From assembly GCA_036872755.1 (NCBI GenBank), contig JAVHNS010000004.1, forward strand, positions 1,860,001 to 1,924,000: a DNA stretch of 64,000 nt, read 5' to 3'. Positions 35,058 to 50,287 of this stretch are shown here, one piece after another (within the stretch, counting starts at the first letter, position 1; every line of letters starts with the position of its first letter). The notes beneath the pieces are model-generated. The model was given only the letters and a program-made list of their open reading frames with translations. It was not told the DNA's origin and ran no database searches. Source of the stretch: Orbilia blumenaviensis. Lineage: Eukaryota > Ascomycota > Orbiliomycetes > Orbiliales > Orbiliaceae. The position numbers and the translations under genes are program-made.

Positions 35058-38000
35058 ATGTGGTCGACAGCTTCTGGCGACCGTTCTCTGGCCGAATCGG
35101 TTCTCCTTCGACAGGTTGTGCCTGCAGAACTTCTTCTCAACCTGCAGAGCGAAAACAACCAAATATACCTCGACACTCTGTCGCGCATTGCTCTCGATTC
35201 TCGCCTAACCTCCCTCATATTTACCTCATTCGAACCAGTTTTTCCGGATATCATATCGAGATGGACCGGCTTTACAACCTTTCAGGAATTCGCTGGAGGG
35301 CTCGCAAAACTCTTACCAGTGGCGCCATATCTAGTCCCGTATGCTGAACATTACCTTCTAGGCGACGGAGTCAAGGCTTTTCCTTCACCCTACCAAAACC
35401 AGACAACATCCCTACCGCAGATATTCACTAAGGATCTCCACGGTCTGTCTGTTGAATCCATCCAGACGACTCTTTTATCCCTTCTAAGGCTCTTAAAATT
35501 CAATTTTTCGCTTTTTTCTCCGTTAGCGCGTCTTGAGCATATATGGTCGTTACTCGAGCACCCTTCTGTAGTCATTAGATATCTCAGCCTTCAGATTGCT
35601 GCCCTTTATCTCAACATAGCGGATACTGCATTTGAAAAGTTGTTAGAGAAGCATTGTGGAGAAGAGCCAATTATTGGCGAAATAGATGGTGTTTCAATAG
35701 ATTTTAGATTCTTCTGGTAAGGACTATATTAACTTTCTTATACTATTTGCTTGGATGCGTCTCAACTTACACTGTCAATGATTTAGGACGGATGAAGCAC
35801 GCCGGTTGGACTCACTCCAAACGAACCTCAAATCGGCCAGAGTTCAATCCACTGAACATACATCTGGTGGAAGAGTTATTTCAACAGCCGATACTTCTTT
35901 CTCTATCGTTTCCGTAGCTGGAATACAATTCCTCAGTCTCCCAGAAAGCGAGCGAAACCCAGAAGGTCATGTCGAAACCGCGACAGCGCTGCAAAACCTA
36001 AGCGAACTGGCAACGGCTGTTCGCACAGGCGATCCGGTTTTGATTCAGGGCAGGCAAGGTTGCGGAAAGACCCATTATGTCCACCATGTTGCGAGATTGC
36101 TCGGGAATTCAAAATCTTTGATATCCATACATTTGGGCAAGCAGACTGATACCAAATTGCTATTGGGAACATATGTCTCTTCAGAACCACCTGGTACTTT
36201 TAAATGGAAACCGGGTGTCTTGACCACTGCTGTCAAGGAGGGCCGGTGGATATTGATAGAAGATCTAGATCAAGCGCCCAATGAAGTCCTCAGTCTTCTC
36301 ATCCCTCTTATGCAGCGTAGAACACTTTTCATACCGAACCGAGCAGAAACAATTATCGCCCCTTCGAACTTTCGACTAATAGCTACTGTTCGTACCCTTG
36401 ATGGTCCACGAGACGGTGCTGATTCTCTTCCACCAAATTTAAGTACCGTCGGTATCAGATTATGGCACCGTGTGACAATCCAGCAGCCCTCCCAGGATGA
36501 GATTGTTGCCTTCATTAATGCCCGCTACCCCTCATTATCACGTTTCTCGACCAGTCTTGTGAAAGTATATGATTCTGTACGAGCTATACAATCATCATCA
36601 TCTACTAGGGACAGGCTTTTTCGTGGGCCCTCTCTTCGGCAAATTGGATTAAGAGAATTGCTCAACTGGTGCAATCGTATTGACCTACACATACAATTGC
36701 GGCCTACAGATTCCAGATCGGGAGTTATATCAGAATATCTCTTAGACATGATATTTATTGAGGCGATGGATTGTTTTGCGGGGCAGTATTCTGATAACAA
36801 ACAAGAGAAAGCCATTAGCGATTGTGTAGCACGTGGGATCAATCTGGATCTAACCCGTGAAGCCTACCTAACTGACGCCTACTTGCCAACTTACCAAGAT
36901 GGGCCGAGCCAGGTATTAATTGGAAGAACTGGGGTCTCGAAGAAACCCCAGGCAAAAGGCGAATACTATCGAAAGAAGCAGCCGCAAAGCATGCCATATG
37001 CGATGCATAAATATGCCTTACGACTTCTCGAGCGTGTATCGGTCTGCGTCAACACTGCGGAACCTGTGCTTTTGGTTGGAGAGACAGGAACTGGAAAAAC
37101 GACGGCCGTGCAGCATCTTGCAAACTTATTAAACGTTAAGTTAACAGTACACAACTTCTCGCAGCAAACGGAGAGTAGCGATTTGATGGGTGGATTCCAG
37201 CCAATGGATTTATCACGTATAGGCATGGAGATGGCGACCATTTTCGACACTCTATTTCGGAGAACATTCCCTTCGAAGAAAAATCTAGCTTTCCTTGACC
37301 AGTTCGACCAGGCAGTCTTACATAAGCAATGGAAAAAAGTCGTTCGGTTTTGGCTGAAAGCGATAGAGATGGCCAATAAGCATCTTGCTGCTTCAGTAGT
37401 GGTTGAAGATCCAGAAGACGGTATCCTGAGCCCAAGAAAGCGTAGGAAGTTAGAGGCCGGAGACCACACATCGATTGCGGCAGAGTGGGAGGTCTTCGTC
37501 ACGAGGGTTTCTGCTTTTGACGCACAATTGAAGAGTTCCCCTCAGCAAGCTATATTCAACTTTGTTGAAGGCCTTCTTGTCAAGGCAGTCCGTAATGGCG
37601 AGTGGGTTCTATTGGACGAGCTGAACCTGGCTGCCCCAGAAACCTTGGAATCAATCGCAGATCTTATGAACGATGCAGGATCCCGTTCAATGTTGCTGCT
37701 CGAGAAAGGCGGCGTTGAGAGGATATATGCACACCCAGATTTTCGCATTTTCGGCTGTATGAACCCTGCAACCGACGTTGGAAAGCGAGACCTACCTCAA
37801 GGTATTAGATCGAGATTCACCGAATTTTACGTCCCAAATCCAGACGGCGAACGAGCGAACGTCTTAGCAATTGTGAAAGCATATCTGGAAAGCCACTGTG
37901 TGGGTGTCGAGCAACTTTTGTCGAAGACTACCGACTTATACCTTGACATTCGTGCTATGGTGGACCAAAACCGACTCGTTGATGGAGCTGGCCAGAAGCC

Positions 38001-41000
38001 GGTGTACAGTATTCGTACTCTCGCTCGAACACTGGCATATGTGGTTGAAATCGCACCCGTCTATGGCATTTTGAGGTCCCTTTATGAAGGGTTTTGCATG
38101 GCATTTTTAACTTGCCTCGCGACTGAATCTGAGAACCTACTGCACCGCCTCATCGAACAAAGATTGCTTTCGGATCATTCAAACGCAAGGAGTCTTCTTA
38201 AACAGGTGCCGAGGATGCCTACCCACGGAGAATATACACAATTCAAACACTACTGGATGCTAAAAGGCCCTGCGGAGGTCCGGGAGCAACCCGACTATAT
38301 CATCACACCATACGTCGAAAGGAACCTCCTCAATCTCGTTCGCGCAGCTGCCACTCGAAAGTACCCAGTTCTTATTCAAGGCCCCACATCGAGTGGTAAA
38401 ACGAGTATGATAAAGTTCCTAGCCAACAGGACCGGCCACAAGTTCGTTCGAATAAACAACCATGAGCATACTGACTTGCAAGAATATCTCGGTTCATACG
38501 TTTCCGACGCTTCGGGGTCTCTCAAGTTCCAGGAGGGTGCGCTGATTCAGGCAATGCGAACAGGATGTTGGGTGATCCTTGATGAATTGAATCTTGCTCC
38601 TACGGATGTCCTCGAGGCCCTCAATCGTTTACTTGATGATAATCGGGAAATTCTTATCCCGGAAACTCAGGAGGTAGTCCGACCTCATAAAGACTTCATG
38701 CTTTTCGCCACTCAAAACCCACCTGGGCTATATGCCGGACGAAAAGCACTTTCTAAAGCATTTCGAAATCGATTCATTGAACTACACTTCGATGATATTC
38801 CTCAAAATGAATTGCAAGACATTCTACAACAAAGAACACAAATTGCTCCTTCATTCGCTGCTAGGATTGTTACTGTCTATAATGAGCTCTCGGTTCTTCG
38901 TCAATCATCCCGTCTTTTTGAACAAAAGCAGAGTTTCGCGACTCTTCGCGATTTATTCAGATGGGCGAACCGAGATGCAGTTACAAACGAGGAATTGGCC
39001 CAGAATGGATACATGCTTCTTGCCGAGCGTGTGAGGAACCAAGATGAAAAATTGGCTGTAAAGAAAGTAATTGAAGCTGAATTGCGGGTTCAAATCTCTG
39101 ATGACGTTCTGTATAACAGACTGCCCCCTGACTTTGGAAACCAGGGCGATGGCGTCGTTTGGACCAAGGCCATGGCTCGGCTCTATACATTGCTTGAACG
39201 GGCTATAGTGAAAAATGAGCCCGTTCTCCTCGTAGGTGAAACTGGTTGCGGAAAGACAACAGTCTGCCAGCTGCTAGCTCTTGCTCTCCGGAAAAACCTC
39301 GAGACTGTCAATGCGCATATGAATACCGAAACTGGCGATATCATTGGGGCCTACCGACCTTTGAGGAACAGAGCAGAATTCACGCAGAGGCTGCTCCAAA
39401 GCTTGCAGTATCTCTTTTCTACGTATTTCCCTGACCAAATACAAGATGGCCTCAAAGGGCTGCTTCGAGCCTATGACCAACTACAGCCAGAAGTTAAACT
39501 GGACTTACCTCAAGATATCATCAACCAGATCCAGGACGCACGCACCCAAGCAAGTCAACTTTTCGAGTGGGTGGATGGGAGCCTGGTTGGCGCAATGAGG
39601 AAAGGGGATCTCTTTCTCCTCGATGAGATATCTCTAGCAGAAGACAGTGTCTTGGAAAGACTAAACAGTGTTCTTGAGCCTGAGAGGGAAATCTTCCTGG
39701 CTGAAAAAGGGTATAAGGATGCAAAAATCACCGCCCATCCAGAGTTTCAGTTCTTCGCCACAATGAACCCTGGCGGCGATTATGGCAAAAAGGAACTCTC
39801 CCCTGCCCTGCGAAATCGTTTCACTGAAATCTGGGTTCCCCCAATGTATGACTTCGACGACGTCCTTCAGATCACCGAAACTAAATTAATTCCGATTTAT
39901 AAAGCATATGCATCTGCGATGGTAAAATTTGGCTTCTGGTTCAACCAGACTTTCCGAGTTGGCAAAGACGGATCAGTATCAATCAGGGATATCATCAGTT
40001 GGATCCAATTTTGCAACAAGGTTGATAATGACCCTTTGATAGTTGTTTTCCAGGGTGCACTCATGGTTTATGTCGATACTCTTGGTTCCAATCCTGCAGC
40101 CCTTTTGTCTGTGCCGCTGGAGCAAGTCGAACTCGAGAGGCAGAAGTGCGTCTCCCATCTTTCTACTCTCCTCCAGAAATACATCGACTTGGCATCACTG
40201 GAAGCAACTGGTGTTCATGTCTCACCTGAGGTTTTCCAAGTGGGAGCCTTTGCACTTCCTCGTAATATTTCGGAGATGGGTAAAATCCCTTTCGATTTCA
40301 ATGCATCTACGACCAGTCTGAATGCAATGCGGGTTATGCGTGCTATGCAACTATCTAAACCAATCCTTCTCGAAGGCGCCCCTGGTGTCGGCAAAACTAG
40401 CTTGATCACAGCTCTAGCTGCAGTTGTTGGTATTCCCCTCGTTAGAATTAATCTTTCCGAGGAAACTGATATGATGGATTTATTTGGAAGCGACGTCCCT
40501 GCTGAGAATGGTGCCGTTGGAACCTTCGTTTTCAGGGAAGCGCCATTCCTGCAAGCCATGCAAACCGGACAGTGGGTCCTTCTTGACGAAATGAACTTGG
40601 CGTCTCAATCAGTTCTCGAAGGTCTAAATTCTTGTCTCGATCATCGGAAGACGGTTTATATTCCAGAACTTGGGAAAACTTTCCACTGCCACCCGAATTT
40701 CAGACTCTTTGCAGCACAGAACCCGCACCACCAAGGGAATGGCCGAAAGGGTTTACCAGCATCCTTCGTCAATCGGTTCACCGTGGTTTATATTCGCAGT
40801 CTTCAGCAGGATGACTTACTGGCAATTTCAAGACATACTTTCCCAAACTTCGCTGCTGAAGATTATGCGAAGATCGTCGAGTTTTCAAGCCAGCTGTCTA
40901 AAAGCCTCGCGCTGGACAAATCATTCGGAGTCTCTGGTGCGCCGTGGGAATTCAATCTTCGTGATACTCTCCGGTGGCTTGAAATTACAGCGCGTAGGGC

Positions 41001-44000
41001 ACCATTACCGGCACAAAAGTCACTTGAGCAGTATTTCAGGGCCATTGTCAGCCATAGATTCCGGACCGAAGAGGATGTGTCAAAAGTCAGTGCGATCTTT
41101 AAAAGGGTCTTTGGATCTGAACTGGATGTCAGCGCACAAACTGGTTTTCTTAGGCTTTCCTCAGGCCACCTTCAAGTTGGAAATGCCTTAACTAAGAGAC
41201 AGGGAAGCCGGAACTCGCAGAAAATTGACCACGTTGAACTTTTACCCACCCAACTCTCCATCCTTGAAACAATTCTAAATGGAGTCAATAACCGCTGGCC
41301 TTGTCTTTTAGTTGGCGCGCCGGGTTCAGGGAAATCGAGTATGGTAGAAGCTCTGGCTAAATCGGCTGGAGCGTACCTCGAGGTTATCCCCCTGAATAAT
41401 GACACCGAAACATCAGATGTTATTGGTGGATATGAACAAGAGGATCCCTTCAGATTAGCGAGAACTGTCGTGCAGCAGCTTCATGCTGATTTAGAGGCAC
41501 TAGTCGTCGAGTGTAGCCTCTCCAGTGTCGGGGTTGCTCAGGTAACTCTTGCATTGGTAGATAACTTGCATCGTTGGGAACCGACTTATCAAAGTTTAGA
41601 GGTGATCATCACTATGATACAGGTGACTTTGGAGTCCCTTGTTGCATGTGCTCCCGAACGCCTGACGGGCATAGAACGGCATCTCCAAACGCTAAAAAGA
41701 GTAGCCTCTGAGCAGGGACAGAAGAATAGTGTGTCGTTCGCATGGTACGACGGCGCTTTGGTGCGTGCAGTTGAAAACGGACATTGGGTGATTTTGGACA
41801 ATGCAAATCTTTGCAACCCATCCGTTCTAGACCGTATAAACTCTTTGTTGGAGACAAAGGGAGCCCTCTTTCTTCATGAGCACACTTCCGCCGACGGTGG
41901 AGGTAGGGTCATTATTCCTCATCCGGACTTCAGGCTCTTCTTGACAATGGACCCTCGCAATGGGGAATTGTCGAGGGCTATGCGCAATCGTTCCATTGAG
42001 ATATTCGTTCCATCTGTGGAAGAAAAAATTGAGGATTGGAGTCTGGGCCAGTCGAAACTGTTAAATCTAGTTGATCAGTCTACAGCAAGAACGTTTGCTA
42101 GAATTGATTATCTAATTCGGCATGCGCTTAACACCGACCCTACTCATTTTGATACCTGGCTGTATCATATTTTCGAAGAAGCGCCTGCTCGCCTGGTTCC
42201 TACAATATTCCCATGGCTGAGCCAGAATCTGCCTAAATCCGATGCTGCCATCGGAGAAACTGCAAACAAGGCTGTCATTACTTTCCAAGAAATCAAAGAC
42301 CAGTCCGTGGGCAGGCTTTTACTTGAATTCAAAACAAACCTATGCATTGGACTCGGTCTAGACGCTGAGTTCATTGCTAGCGAGGTGAGAGATGTCTATC
42401 ATAAATTCGATATAAGCGACTAACTTTGCGTAAATAGTCTCTCCACTCACTTTCCAATGTTCACTTATTGGGGGCAAGGTATGCGCAAGCAGATTCGCAG
42501 AAGCTTGCGTCTCTTCTTAGCGATTTTTATGAAGTTGCCCTATCCTCCGCCAAAAGCCAAGGACAGTTAGTCAAAATAATCGAGTTTCTGAAAAGCCAAC
42601 GACGTCTTAGGACGATAAACAATGCCAACGACGCCAAAGATGGACAACCGGACAACATTGACAAAGAAGCCCGTATTGCGCTCTTGGAATTTTTATCGAA
42701 CCTTAATAACACAATCTGGTCATGGCTGGGGCAGATAAACCTCGGCGGCGAGGTGTTGGGTATGGACCGCATAAATCCAACACCGTTCTATGAGCTTTTA
42801 CTTTTCTTAGGTTTCATATTTAAGGGTCGTGAACTCGACGGACTTGTTTTCCAGGCTTGCTCTGACAGAGTCCGGGCTTTCTTGAATTCCATTTCTGGGG
42901 TCTGGCCAGATACCACAATGCATCAAATTCAGCTTTCAATGCAAAATTTGGTGAGAGAATACGGCCTAGGGTCTGGTTTCTCTTGGACGAGATTATGGAA
43001 AGCTTTGCGAGTGCTGATGCCTCAGTCAGATGATGGCATGGTCTTTTTGAGACAATTAAAGGCTGTTACTCAAAGATTCGACGAAGCTTTGCAAGGGATG
43101 ACCCAACCAAACGGACAAGTTTTGCAGCTGAGACTGTCGTTTGTAAAGGCCTTCGAGCAGATACGGACTTCCAACTCCACGAACCAAATTGCCATTTCCG
43201 AGTTTAACGAAGCTGTCAATATGATTGGCAACTCAGGTGCTGCGGCAGTTCACTCTTTCCACGAAGTGTTTAACATGATATTGAGAATTCACTTACTTGC
43301 CAGCATGAACTCTGCCAGCTCAGACCTTGGGGTGAGTCAACCATACTCGGAATCTCCCTATTACATTACTAACAACTCCTAGACCGAAGATTTTAATGCA
43401 TTAAGCTACTACTCCAACTCTTCGACCCAGAATTTGTCTCGACTTTTAGGATATCTAGGCTTAAACGGTAAGATGAATCCCGCTCCCTGAAAGAGATTGA
43501 TTGAGTAAGCTAACTTAGGGCTTGAAGATACGCCGCGAGATCTTATATTGAACGGCTTGTTCGGGTTAACGACCCCAGTCGATTCGGTTGATCTGAAGAA
43601 ATCCTTAGCTTCAAATGAATATTACGGCGCTTATGTCAAGAAAATCTTGCAGACCAGGTTGGTTTTTGTTGGCGTTATACCTAGAAATGAAATACTAATA
43701 CTTTAATAGTGACGTTGTCCAAGGCACCGACATTGGAGGTTATAGCACTATCCAATCTGATCTCCAGTCCCTTGGGAAGCATTATACATTGGCAATTGCA
43801 AAGAATACCACTCCCTACTGGAAGGAATTTGATACTCTACTTCTCAATAAAACATTTTCCGTAAGTGAAAGCTGTATTTATTTACGAGACAATTATTTAT
43901 TTTGATGTGAAAGTTCACAGAGCTAATTTCCAATAGATCTGCCACCTGCATCGGGACCTCTTCTTAGGGAACAGCTTTTCTACCCTATCCAACAATAATA

Positions 44001-47000
44001 TATCGGTCGAATCTCTACTAGGACTTCTCGAATCCGGAAGACAAAGCCCAGACGAAAGATGGTCTATTATAGTCTCAAATTATCTAGTCCCATCGCTGAA
44101 AGCTCTACTAAAATCACAAACAGAGTCGGAAAATACAGCGAAGAGTAGGAATCGTGGTCTAGCATGGATCCAATACGCCATCGGGTGCCTCAAACTTCTT
44201 GTTCCAGCACATCCCTACGACCCTGCATTACAAGAACGACTCAACCACCAACTTTTCCAACACAGACAACAAACTTTGCAGACTGAGCTCTCAAGTCTAG
44301 AGGTAGTTACAGAAGTTTTGAATGGATCGCGCGATAACGCGCGGACACAACGTCTAAAGCAAAGGATTCAAGCAGTTACCTGGGATAATAGCGTGTCATT
44401 ATTTCAACGCTCTCAGCAGACGAACTTCGAGCCCTTGTGCCACCTTCTTCAAAAAATAGTTGCCCTCATTAACGGCCAACAAATTCAGCGGTTCGCGAAA
44501 AATGTCCATTCAGGTAATTCGGACGTAGCCGCAGCCGGGCAAGCTATCCGAGAAAATGTTCGACAAATACTTCAACAGCTTGTGGTCCAAGACGACGCCT
44601 TTGAGGATATTACGGTTATCGTCGCAGAATTTGTGTCAGCACTTGAGTTCGGAATTCTTATCGCTTGCGAGGCCGATTCTCCTAGTAAAGATGGTTCGGA
44701 TTACATCTTCACTCCAAACACTCTTTCGCCTACTGCCATATCCGAGAAGCTGGGGACTAGAACTTCCAAGACGAGTGAACCTGAACTTAGATCGCTTAGA
44801 GCTCTAGCTCTTCGAGTCAAGGTTGAGGGTTTAGCATCATTCACCGACGCAGAGTTCAAGATTCTTGATGTGACCTTTGCCCGGATCCTGAAACTATGGG
44901 AGCGGAAGGAGCGCGATGATGCTAAAGAACGAGAAGAAGCTACCAAAATGTATCACTTCAAAGGGCTTGAGGTTGTCGACCCTGATGACGATGAAGCTGG
45001 CGTTGCAGAAATGTTCTCCGAGGGGGTTCCCAAGGCGGGTGTGCCAAAAGCGAAGAATGACTTGGACGTTCAAGCATTGGCAAGCCAGGTTTCTCGATTG
45101 CACGCAGCGATATTTGCCGGCTCTTCGGTGGATGACATTGATATAGCATCCCTCCAACGAGATCTTGGAAACCAGATGAAAAAGTCCGAGGAGAACATTT
45201 ATATCGCTCCTGGAAATATGGAAAAGTTTGTTCCTTCAATGGTACTGAACATCTCGGACGCCGAGACCTGGCTAAATCGAACATCTAAATCCGCTTTTAA
45301 CTTTTACAAGGACGAGAACCCAACAGAAGTTCGGACGGTTGTTGAGCTCCTTAATGGGATTAAGACCAGAATTGCGGACCTGATAGCTCTGTGGCCTGAG
45401 AATGATATTCTTCGAGATGTCAATGATAGAACTACTGAAGCTCTCCAGCTACCGCTCAAAACACCTGTCAACAGCGTCCTTTCCAAATTGGAGGGATTAC
45501 ATGCAGCAGTTCATCAGTGGGAGCAAGTCGCCAGCAAAGAGTATTCCCTAACCTCCTATCAAGAAAATCTGACCAATGTTATCGTTGGCTGGAGAAAGCT
45601 AGAGTTGCAAACTTGGCCCAGCCTGTTCACCCAAGAAGAGACTTCTTCCCGAAGCCGGGCGTCCACATGGTGGTTCCATATCTATAAAGCAGTCAAGACT
45701 GCGGTTGATGTTCAAGAAGACGACATCTCAAGCATCCGGGTTACTCTTGCAGAGACTTTGAATACCTTTCTCAGACAATCAACCATTGGAGAATTTCAAA
45801 GTAGACTGGATTTGATCAAGGGAGTTGCGAAGCAGCTTGACTATAGTCCTTCGGTTCACGCGCATGCACTTAAAAGCACCGTCAAAAATGTCCACAAACT
45901 CCATCTTCAGTACCTGAAAGCTGCCGTAGAACACATTTCTACAGAAAAAGTCAAGCTCGAAAAGGGCATGAGGGAGATTATACTCTTAGCATCCTGGAAG
46001 GATACTAACATCAACGCCCTGAAAGAGTCGACTCGAAGGTCACATTACCAGCTTTACAAAGTAGTCAAAAAATATAGGGCTGTTCTTGCTACATCGATTT
46101 CCACGATTGCTCAGGTCGCTGATTTGAGTAAACTAGAGATTTCCTCAGTAACAATGCTACCGCGGACTCTTGAACAGGCGTCTAATGCTGATAGGGACAT
46201 TTGTGCGGCCTCTGTGGCTGATTGGGAATCAAGGCCAGCCAGACATTTGAACATTTCCTCTACTGTTACCAAAATGCAACAAACTTTCAGTTCAGTAGCA
46301 CCGACTCAGTCTGCATGCTCTCTTGTTGACCAATTCTCGGACCATGTTTTACAACGCGCTCAAGAACTTCGAGATGCCACCCCATCGAAATTAACAAAGG
46401 AGAATACAGTTGAGGTCCGAAGACTCCAAGATGCCAAACGGAAAGCCGTTAGCGAGGCCCTCAAGTCCCTTCGCCAGATGGGGTTCAAGTCGAATGTCAG
46501 CCAAAAGGAACTCGCGGGGCAATCCTCTCTAGAAAAAATCCTAGGATTGAGCCCGGCTTTCGAGGGGAGACATTTTCACTCACGCATTGGAGAAATCGAC
46601 GATATCCTGGTTGCAACCCTTGATAATCTATCCAAGACCAGAGGTGTGATGATGAACATACCTGAAGACGTCCCAGTCCCTGACTTCGTTCGAGGAGCCA
46701 AATACTTCGAACATGGCCTTTCTATGGTTGTTACTCAACGGAAGGCTCTTGCATCCCATCTAGACGCCTTTCACCGCCTAGAACAAGCCACCGGGTATCT
46801 ACTGGTTCTCTGCGAAAGCCAGAGCGGTGAAGCCCCCCCCTCAGCCACGATATACGCTACGTTAGACCCCCAGATGCTTTCCCAAAGCCTGGGTTGGCTT
46901 CGAGCAAACATCCAGTTCGCCGTCCGAGTGGTTGAAGCCGAGGCCAAGTTTATTCCTGGGGACCACTGTAGTAAGCTTCAGGAAATTCTCTTAAAATGGA

Positions 47001-50000
47001 AAGACTGGTCTTCTGAAATGTCTAAATCACTTACTGCCTGCCCAAAAACATTTCCAAATATCACCATGCCCCAGGAAAGCGATACTATCAGACAAATAAC
47101 TAAAGGTTTCGAGGATATGCACACTGAATTCACCTTATTTGGCGAATCAAACATCAAGCTACGGCATATTGTCAACTATCTTCAACCATGGATCCCCCTG
47201 AGCCAACAGGCTTCCGCAGCAAATAAGGACAGTTTATCATCCCTCACAAACCACGGGGCTATTAGCGCCGCCGATGTTGAGATACGGAATGCTTGTGATA
47301 TGATCCTTACACAACTTCAGCCAGAAGCGCCCGATGAAAGCCTGGCAAAGAAAGTTGGCGGGTCAGACAAGACCGTACTCTTCGAGCACGAAAGGCTTCT
47401 TGTCTCGCGGGCTTCATCTAGCGCTGCTGAAATTGCTAATCAGCTGGAATCTCTCGGCCCCAAACTGCACGAAGCTATGGCAGATAATCCGGCTGTCCTT
47501 CGCTCACTCTTGCGTTTGATGTCACCGATAATTATTGAATATGAGCGTATCTGCCACAAGGAGCTTCTACAACGTCTTGATTTCCACCGTGGACTCTGCA
47601 GACTCACACATATCCTATCCAACTTTGTGATAAGCATTGGAACGAATGGATTTTGTGCCCCCTCCGACGGTTCTGCAGAAGCCGGTGGGCCAGGTCAAGT
47701 TGAGAGCGGCACTGGCCTTGGCGATGGAGAGGGTGAGGAAGATATTAGCAATGATATCGCTCCAGATGAAGACCTGTCAGAGCTTGCGAACCAAAAAGAA
47801 GAAGGAAAACCGAAAGAGTACGATGCCCAGGACAATGCGGTTGACAACGATGATATTGATGGTCTCTCGGAGTCTGGGGATGACAAGTCTGATGAGGAAG
47901 GAGACGGCGAAGATGGCGAGGAGGAAGATGCAACAGATGAGATGGGTAAAGTCGATGAAAGCCATGGACTTGACTCGCTCGACAAAGATTTCTGGGATAA
48001 CCCAGCTGAAGAGCCTAAGGAAGAAGTTGATTCAGGGGGTGATGGTAAGCAAGAGGAAACTGCAACGTCCAACAAGGAGAAGTCAAAGAAGGACGAGAAA
48101 CAACAGAAGGATCCCAAGAGCCTCGAGAGCAAGGAAATGGAGCTCGACGACGACGACGCGGATGCGGTCTCAGAAGCCTCCGTAGAAGACGAGTCAGATG
48201 CTGTGGAGAACAAAACTTCAGACAATATTAACGAGCACATCCCAGAGGTCGAAAGGCTTGACATATCAGATGACTTCAAACTTGACGAGATGGATCAAGA
48301 GGAGGACGAAGAGGAAGGAGATTTAACTGAGGGTGACGAAGGAGAGGAGGATCCGCTTGATAAACCTCTCGACAAAACCGACCTTACCCATCAGGACTCA
48401 GATGATGAAGATGAAGAAATGGGTGATTATGATGCTAAAATGGCAGAGGAATTAGATGAAACAGCCGAGTCTGATGCTGAAGAGAAAGAAAAAGAAGGCA
48501 AAGAAGAAGAGGGAGACCCCCTTCAACAACCCACTGAAGACCCAATCGAAGATGCGCAAAACGGTTCCACAGTCCCGCCTAATGCAAAGGCTGCAGCAGC
48601 AAGTTCGTCCGAAGACATCGACAAAGACGACGTAGACCCAACTTCAGCTCAAGACAATATGGAAATGGATAATCAAAATGACACAGGAAAAGACAATTCC
48701 GCTTCTAATGCAATGGACGGTAAGGGAGATTCTGGGAAGGCCGAATACCGTGCGGGTCAAGGTCAAAGCGAAGTGCAGCCAAATGAACAACGGCTAGAAA
48801 ACGGGTTGAAGAAACTGGGAGACTTGCTAGAGAAAGTCCACCGTACTCCGATGGAGATTTTGAACTCAGAAACAAGCCAAGGACCTAAGGATAATGTTCA
48901 AAATTCAGAGGTAAGCTAAATAAACAGCCTTCCGACCACAGAGTATACTAATTCTAGCCTACAGGAGCAAAAGCAATCCCAGTTCGAGCACATCGGCGAG
49001 GACGACAAAAAGCCGGCGGCTCAAGCCTTAGGTGCCGCTGCTGCTGAAGAATCACATGCCATAGATGAGTCAATGGTTATAGATTCGGCGCCCGACCCAA
49101 CTGAACCAACTGGCGAGGGTGACGAGGAAGTTGGTGACAATAGCAATGTTGAAGGGACGGACGGGAAGCCAGTCGATGAACAAGGAGCCTTCCAAGAAGG
49201 AGAACCAGGGGTCGAGGATACGGCGCCTAATGCCGCTTCAGATTCTAAGGAAGACCCTGAGGCCACTATGGAGGTCGACGCCCCACGCCTAATTGGAGAC
49301 TCCAAGCATGACAACTTAGAATCTTTAGACGTCGATATGGATCTGGACGACAAGGAGGAAGCTGAAGATCTGACTACCTTAGAAAATCCCTCCGCAATAT
49401 CAGCCTACAACGAAGAAGCCCATTCCCTCTGGAAACTCTACGAAAACAAAACTAGAGTCCTCTCGCTCAGCCTCACCGAACAACTCCGCTTGATCCTCGA
49501 GCCTACGCTATCTACCAAACTCCGGGGTGACTACCGCACTGGCAAGAGGCTCAACATGAAGCGCATCATCCCTTACATTGCCTCAGACTACAAAAAGGAC
49601 AAAATCTGGATGCGTCGCACAAAACCCTCGAAGCGCCAGTACCAGGTCATGATTGCGCTTGATGATTCAAAATCTATGTCCGAAAGCCGGTGTGTAGAAC
49701 TCACATTCGAATCAATCGCTCTAGTAGCTAGGGCCCTATCACACCTAGAAGTCGGCCAGATATCTATGGTTTCGTTTGGAGAGTCCACAAAGCTCGTGCA
49801 TCCCTTCGAACAGCCGTTCACAGCACAAGCCGGGGCCAATGTCTTCGCGGGATTAACATTCGAACAGACAAAGACAAATATGAGATCTCTCGTAGATACG
49901 TCCATTAAGTTATTCCGCGAGGCACGACAGACAAATTCGCAATCCGATTTGTGGCAACTCGAACTCATCATCTCCGACGGCATTTGCGAGGACCACCAGG

Positions 50001-50287
50001 AGATTCAACGACTCGTCAGACTGGCGCACTTTGAAAAGATCGTACTCATATTCGTGATCATTGATGCTACGGGCGGTGCTATCACTGGGGACACGGCATC
50101 CAAGGGCTCCTCAATCCTAGATATGAAGGAGGTAGCATTTACAGGCCAAGGGGTACAAATTAAGAGGTACATGGACACCTTCCCATTCAACTATTACCTG
50201 ATAATTCGCCGGATCGAGGATCTTCCGGGAATGCTCTCGACGGCGCTACGCCAATGGTTCTCACAGGCAGCGGAGGCAAGCAGTTAA
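35058..50287 (+). CDS. MDN1: Midasin (Rea1/Mdn1), giant AAA+ ATPase of 60S assembly
   Basis: Midasin strips assembly factors (Rsa4, Ytm1) from pre-60S particles. Eight exons (35058-35716, 35787-42384, 42438-43331, 43383-43467, 43519-43657, 43710-43860, 43937-48910, 48965-50287) give 4,940 residues; yeast Mdn1 has 4,910. Six P-loops mark AAA1-6: GRQGCGKTH, GETGTGKTT, GPTSSGKTS, GETGCGKTT, GAPGVGKTS and GAPGSGKSS. A long helical linker follows. The D/E-rich region is at about 47.7-49.4 kb. The C-terminal VWA/MIDAS domain has the metal motif DDSKSMS (about 49660-49680) and the later SDG. The 53-nt intron 42385-42437, with GACTAAC branch, hides a stop at 42421. No key motif is missing. Confidence 0.97.

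Noticed and set aside
42421..42423. Stop codon in midasin after KFDISD, suggesting a split gene
   Set aside because: A 53-nt intron (42385-42437) with a perfect GACTAAC branch point removes it, and the next exon continues in frame.
47695..48279. 194-codon Ser-rich open frame on the minus strand
   Set aside because: It is the antisense of midasin's Asp/Glu-rich region; GA-rich codons read in reverse give Ser/Leu/Phe without stops.
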